Source: UBA6398 sp963644855
Lineage (GTDB): Bacteria > Bacteroidota > Bacteroidia > Bacteroidales > Bacteroidaceae
Reading direction: 5' to 3'
Assembly: GCA_963644855.1 (NCBI GenBank)
Contig: CAVIQL010000010.1
Span: 15,890-79,889 of the forward strand
DNA: 64,000 nt
Shown: one piece after another, positions 61,493 through 64,000 of the stretch
How the letters are laid out: each line of letters opens with the position of its first letter
Position numbering within the stretch: the stretch's first letter is position 1
Made by a program: the position numbers and the translations under genes
The notes under the pieces: generated by a model
Told to the model about the DNA's origin: nothing
Databases searched by the model: none
Seen by the model: only the letters and a program-made list of their open reading frames with translations

Positions 61493-61573
61493 ATGGAAAC
61501 GACCTAAATCCGCCCCCAACCGCCGACGCCAAGCGCAGGCGCGTTAAAAAGAGCCGCAAACGAATACCAATAA
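61493..61573 (+). pseudogene. Decayed leader/metallopeptidase-like cassette
   Basis: ATGGAAACGACC at 61493 corresponds to the start of the micro-ORFs at 16741 and 62501 but meets a stop after four codons. CCGCCGACGCC further on matches the micro-ORF at 16741. The last part (61550-61573) reads RAANEYQ-stop, the same end as RAASEYK of the protein at 62617-63465, followed by an equal spacer to the lipoprotein start. It is thus a copy of the cassette with nearly all of its main gene deleted. Confidence 0.65.
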
Positions 61574-61581
61574 CTACAACC

Positions 61582-62379
61582 ATGAACAGAACTATTTTCA
61601 TCATCATTTGCATGGGCTTGGTGCTGTCATGCAATTCACCCAACAAGCGTAACGCAGAATACGGCAAAGCCAGCGACACCACAGAAATACGTGATGTTCC
61701 CGAAAACAAAGGTACGGCAACCATTAACGCAAAAGATTCTACTGGCACTTCGAAAGATAGCACGAAACATCAGCGCGACACTACGCGCCAACAGGAAGTA
61801 ACACGTCTCTCTTGCCATTATCGTTTCAATTCTATCATCTTAGACGGACGATACGAGGCATTCAACATGAAGGGAGTTAAGGCGGTGGCGGCAGAGGGAG
61901 TCCCGATATACCGATGCAGCTTTTCCTATAGCAACAGCGACACCATGCCCGATTTGTCAGAGTACAACATAGTTCACCTGGACTTGTCGCACAACAAAAT
62001 AGGGCACAACTTCAGCCTTGCACGTCTGCCGCAGACTTTGGAGACGCTTAATCTGAGCTACAACAAACTTGGGGAAAGCGGCAACAAGGAATTGCAGACT
62101 CTTTCTTTCCGTGGCGAATGGAGTAAACGGTTTCCGAAGCTAAGGGTGCTGAACGTTTCCCACAATAAACTGCATGCCATTTATTTCCCCGAAAGCGTGG
62201 AGCGGATTGATGCTTCGCACAACCATTTGGAACGTCTCATGCCCGCATGGGAAACTTCCCAAAAGGCAGGAAACCTGCGCTATCTTAACTTGTCGCACAA
62301 CCCCAAGCTGAAACTGGAGGAATTTACGGGCGCAGTTGACTCTCTCATCACGGAGGATTGTCCACCCGATACGATATAG
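61582..62379 (+). CDS. Leucine-rich-repeat lipoprotein, copy 1
   Basis: A 265-residue lipoprotein with lipobox LVLSC (Cys17). A Ser/Thr/Lys-rich linker (about 20-75) leads into four to five leucine-rich repeats: IVHLDLSHNKIGHNFSLARL, LETLNLSYNKLG, LRVLNVSHNKLHAIYFPESV, VERIDASHNHLERL and LRYLNLSHNPKLKLEEF. LRR surface lipoproteins bind proteins or other ligands; the target is unknown. A second copy starts at 63474 and is nearly identical over the last 55 nt of the window. It follows the decayed cassette by 8 nt, the same spacing as copy 2 has from the intact gene. Confidence 0.85.
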   Translation: MNRTIFIIICMGLVLSCNSPNKRNAEYGKASDTTEIRDVPENKGTATINAKDSTGTSKDSTKHQRDTTRQQEVTRLSCHYRFNSIILDGRYEAFNMKGVKAVAAEGVPIYRCSFSYSNSDTMPDLSEYNIVHLDLSHNKIGHNFSLARLPQTLETLNLSYNKLGESGNKELQTLSFRGEWSKRFPKLRVLNVSHNKLHAIYFPESVERIDASHNHLERLMPAWETSQKAGNLRYLNLSHNPKLKLEEFTGAVDSLITEDCPPDTI

Positions 62380-62443
62380 AGGCTTAAAACAAAGAGTTTA
62401 ACTCGATATCTATCAAAAAAACTTCGACTTTACATCAAAAAAC

Positions 62444-62474
62444 TTTGCAATTTCAAAAACATTACATACATTTG
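62444..62474 (+). promoter_or_regulatory. Promoter of the intact leader cassette
   Basis: TTTG at 62444-62447 and TACATTTG at 62467-62474 with a 19-nt spacer: a complete Bacteroidota promoter, 26 nt before the micro-ORF. Confidence 0.78.
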
Positions 62475-62500
62475 CAGAAACACAAACAGTGGAGAGCCAC

Positions 62501-62575
62501 ATGAAAACAACTACGCAAAACATTAAGTGCGTAAATAATACAAGGAAATGTGCCAACGGGACACACAAATCCTAA
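62501..62575 (+). CDS. Conserved micro-ORF of the intact cassette
   Basis: A possible 24-residue peptide, MKTTTQNIKCV then NNTRKCANGTHKS. GGAG at 62490-62493 may act as a ribosome site. Its end matches the micro-ORF at 16741-16845, and it stops 41 nt before the start at 62617. As there, the same bases also encode an alternative in-frame extension of the main gene starting ATG at 62548 (MCQRDTQI). Both copies keep exactly 69 nt from that ATG to the leader ATG. Confidence 0.5.
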   Translation: MKTTTQNIKCVNNTRKCANGTHKS

Positions 62576-62616
62576 CGAACCAAATTGTCCCCACAAACTT
62601 TAAAAACAAAAAAACA

Positions 62617-63465
62617 ATGAAAGAAAAAAATCTAAGACCAATCACAGAGGAATTGGTAAACAAAATCATTAATCAAGATGCAACACCAGCATCATACGGT
62701 TGCGGAAGCGGCTCTGGCAGTGGATGCGGTTCTGGCAGTGGATGCGGTTCTGGATCGGGCTGCGGTTGTGGCTGTGGATCTGGCAGCGGATCAGGCAGCG
62801 GAAGCGGAAGTGGATCCGGTTGTGGTTGTGGGTCTGGTTCCGGCTCTGGTAGCGGAGACGATGACGACCTTATCACAAACCGCCCGTACAAAGGCATACG
62901 CTTTAGCGATGACATCATGGCCAATTCGGAACTCAGCAGAAGTTTGACAAAAGCTTTGCGGTGCAACACGCTGCAAATAATACTGGCCCCTTTCGTAAAA
63001 GGGGATAAACAGATAACCATAACGCTATCCAAATTCACAGGCAACGATGCAGACTGTGCCATGTACACAGATGCGAGACCGAATGCTACAGAGATTGCAA
63101 TCAACAGCACTTACGTGGACAATAGCGGATTCGCAAAAAAGACAACAGATACAGACAATGCAGGATACACACACCATAACAACGTGGACGAGACTTTCAT
63201 AGTGTCGTTTGCCCACGAGGCTTTGCACGCCAAACACTACAACATATACTTTGATGTGCGTAAAAAATACAACAACGACATATACGCACAGGTACACAGC
63301 CTCCTTGAGCAAGGGTATTCCCGCGCCTTTGTGGAGATTTTCTACAAAGAGGAGCTTGGCGTATGGAAAGATGTACCTGCTACCGAATTTGAAAAACGCG
63401 ACCACGCCTACATGAAAAAGTACGATGGCGGTGTGTTCACAAGAGCCGCAAGCGAATACAAATAA
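62617..63465 (+). CDS. Leader-bearing Gly-Cys/Ser repeat protein with HExxH motif
   Basis: A 282-residue protein. Residues 1-27 are the same leader type as the peptide at 16884 (KEKNLRPITEELVNKI). Residues 28-80 are a strict Gly-X alternation, with X being Cys 8 times and Ser 18 times, followed by DDDD. Residues 85-282 are a folded domain with FAHEALHAKHYN, a HExxH zinc-peptidase-like site (His200, Glu201, His204). There is no classical signal peptide. I recognise no family. The repeat could be a linker, a cross-linked or azole-modified region as in microcin B17-like peptides, or a metal-binding arm; none is shown. The LRR lipoprotein copy 2 starts 8 nt downstream. Confidence 0.8.
   Translation: MKEKNLRPITEELVNKIINQDATPASYGCGSGSGSGCGSGSGCGSGSGCGCGCGSGSGSGSGSGSGSGCGCGSGSGSGSGDDDDLITNRPYKGIRFSDDIMANSELSRSLTKALRCNTLQIILAPFVKGDKQITITLSKFTGNDADCAMYTDARPNATEIAINSTYVDNSGFAKKTTDTDNAGYTHHNNVDETFIVSFAHEALHAKHYNIYFDVRKKYNNDIYAQVHSLLEQGYSRAFVEIFYKEELGVWKDVPATEFEKRDHAYMKKYDGGVFTRAASEYK
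62698..62856 (+). repeat. Gly-Cys/Ser dipeptide repeat within the coding sequence
   Basis: Twenty-six Gly-X pairs. Ser is encoded by TCN codons and by AGC/AGT, and Gly by all four codons, so the pattern is not simple DNA slippage and appears kept at protein level. Confidence 0.9.
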
Positions 63466-63473
63466 CTACAGCC

Positions 63474-64000
63474 ATGGAGAGAATAATATTCATAGTCATT
63501 TGTTTGGGCTTTGCGCTATCGTGCAATTCCCCAAACAGGCGCAGTGCCGAGGACGGCAAAGCCCGCGACACCACAGAAAGGTGTGATGTTCCCCAAAACA
63601 AAGTCACAGAGACAAACACAAAAGACTCCGCAAACACTTCGAAAGACAGCGTAAAGCATCAGCGCGACACGATGCGCCAGCAGGAAGTAACACATATCTA
63701 CTGTCGGTCAATTTTCGATTACGAAAGAGACGAAAAAGGACGGTTCGTGGCATTCAATATGGATGGGGTGAAAAAGGTGGCAGCAATGAACACCCCGATT
63801 TACAGGTGCAACCTATCTTATCGGTTATACGAAACAATGCCCGACTTGTCTAAGTATAATATAGTCCATCTGAGCCTGGCACACAACAAAATAGGACGCA
63901 GTTTCAGCCTTGCACGTCTACCGCAAACCTTGGAGACGCTCGACTTGAGCTACAACAAACTTGGGGAAAGCGGCAACAAGGAATTGCAGACTCTTTCTTT
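63474..64000 (+). CDS. Leucine-rich-repeat lipoprotein, copy 2 (3' end outside window)
   Basis: The visible 175 codons are a close paralog of the gene at 61582. Lipobox ALSC (Cys17), the same charged linker (SKDSVKHQRDTMRQQEVTH) and LRRs (IVHLSLAHNKIGRSFSLARL, LETLDLSYNKLGESGNK). The middle is more diverged (YCRSIFDYERDEKGRFVAF) than both ends. It is cut by the window edge after about two thirds of the expected length. It follows the Gly-Cys/Ser repeat gene by 8 nt, so the two are co-transcribed. Confidence 0.85.
   Translation, partial: MERIIFIVICLGFALSCNSPNRRSAEDGKARDTTERCDVPQNKVTETNTKDSANTSKDSVKHQRDTMRQQEVTHIYCRSIFDYERDEKGRFVAFNMDGVKKVAAMNTPIYRCNLSYRLYETMPDLSKYNIVHLSLAHNKIGRSFSLARLPQTLETLDLSYNKLGESGNKELQTLS

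Noticed and set aside
62698..62856. Simple DNA microsatellite, considered for the Gly-Cys/Ser repeat
   Set aside because: Gly and Ser codons vary freely, including both Ser codon families, so the repeat is not a low-complexity DNA tract.

Overview
The window reads as chromosomal DNA of a member of the Bacteroidales (Bacteroidota), probably close to the Prevotellaceae. The evidence is the TAnnTTTG-type -7 promoter elements, the near absence of Shine-Dalgarno sequences, Bacteroidota families (DUF3109, DUF4491, PorT-like barrels, WYL regulators, plug-domain proteins, very large proteins with type IX secretion tails), and a glutaminyl-cyclase-type M28 enzyme. No species is claimed. Most of it is housekeeping sequence, with three accessory patches.

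Layout. 1-9.7 kb: partial malic enzyme, outer-membrane barrel, tricorn-like protease, RlpA-like protein, WYL regulator divergent from a GH43-like enzyme. 9.9-16.3 kb: GH3 glycosidase, recO, tRNA-Glu/rpsT, LysE exporter, gyrB. 16.7-17.8 kb: a micro-ORF, a 42-residue leader-type peptide and a secreted protein. 18-24 kb: dgt, ung, a DUF3109 protein, a macroglobulin/plug-like secreted protein and a VanX-like peptidase. 24.5-29 kb: polysaccharide export lipoprotein and tyrosine autokinase with a (Tyr-Gly)10 tail, then a membrane protein. 29.5-32 kb: P-II, AmtB and a porin-like barrel. 32.5-37 kb: a 1528-residue putative surface protein. 37.6-40 kb: two-component system. 40.4-44.5 kb (minus): Lrp regulator, DUF4491, a C26-M19 fusion, a glutaminyl cyclase and sufE. 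45-47.7 kb: tRNA-Arg, three secreted plug-like paralogs, tRNA-Val. 47.7-54.7 kb (minus): sufC-sufD and a second giant surface protein. 55-61 kb: purD, two membrane proteins, an M16 peptidase and hisS. 61.4-64 kb: a duplicated cassette of micro-ORF, leader-bearing Gly-Cys/Ser repeat protein with an HExxH motif, and leucine-rich lipoprotein.

Two things stand out. First, the leader-type peptides at 16.88 kb and 62.62 kb share an N-terminal leader (LRPI-S/T-EELV-x-KI), a conserved upstream micro-ORF and an exactly conserved 69-nt spacing, but carry different C-terminal cargo. A decayed third cassette lies at 61.5 kb. This looks like a family of secreted or modified peptides with swappable cargo, and I do not recognise it. 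Second, at least 14 intergenic spaces carry a repeat of one family: a long imperfect palindrome of about 21-bp units, often followed by a second hairpin. It is never inside a called gene and occurs in both orientations.
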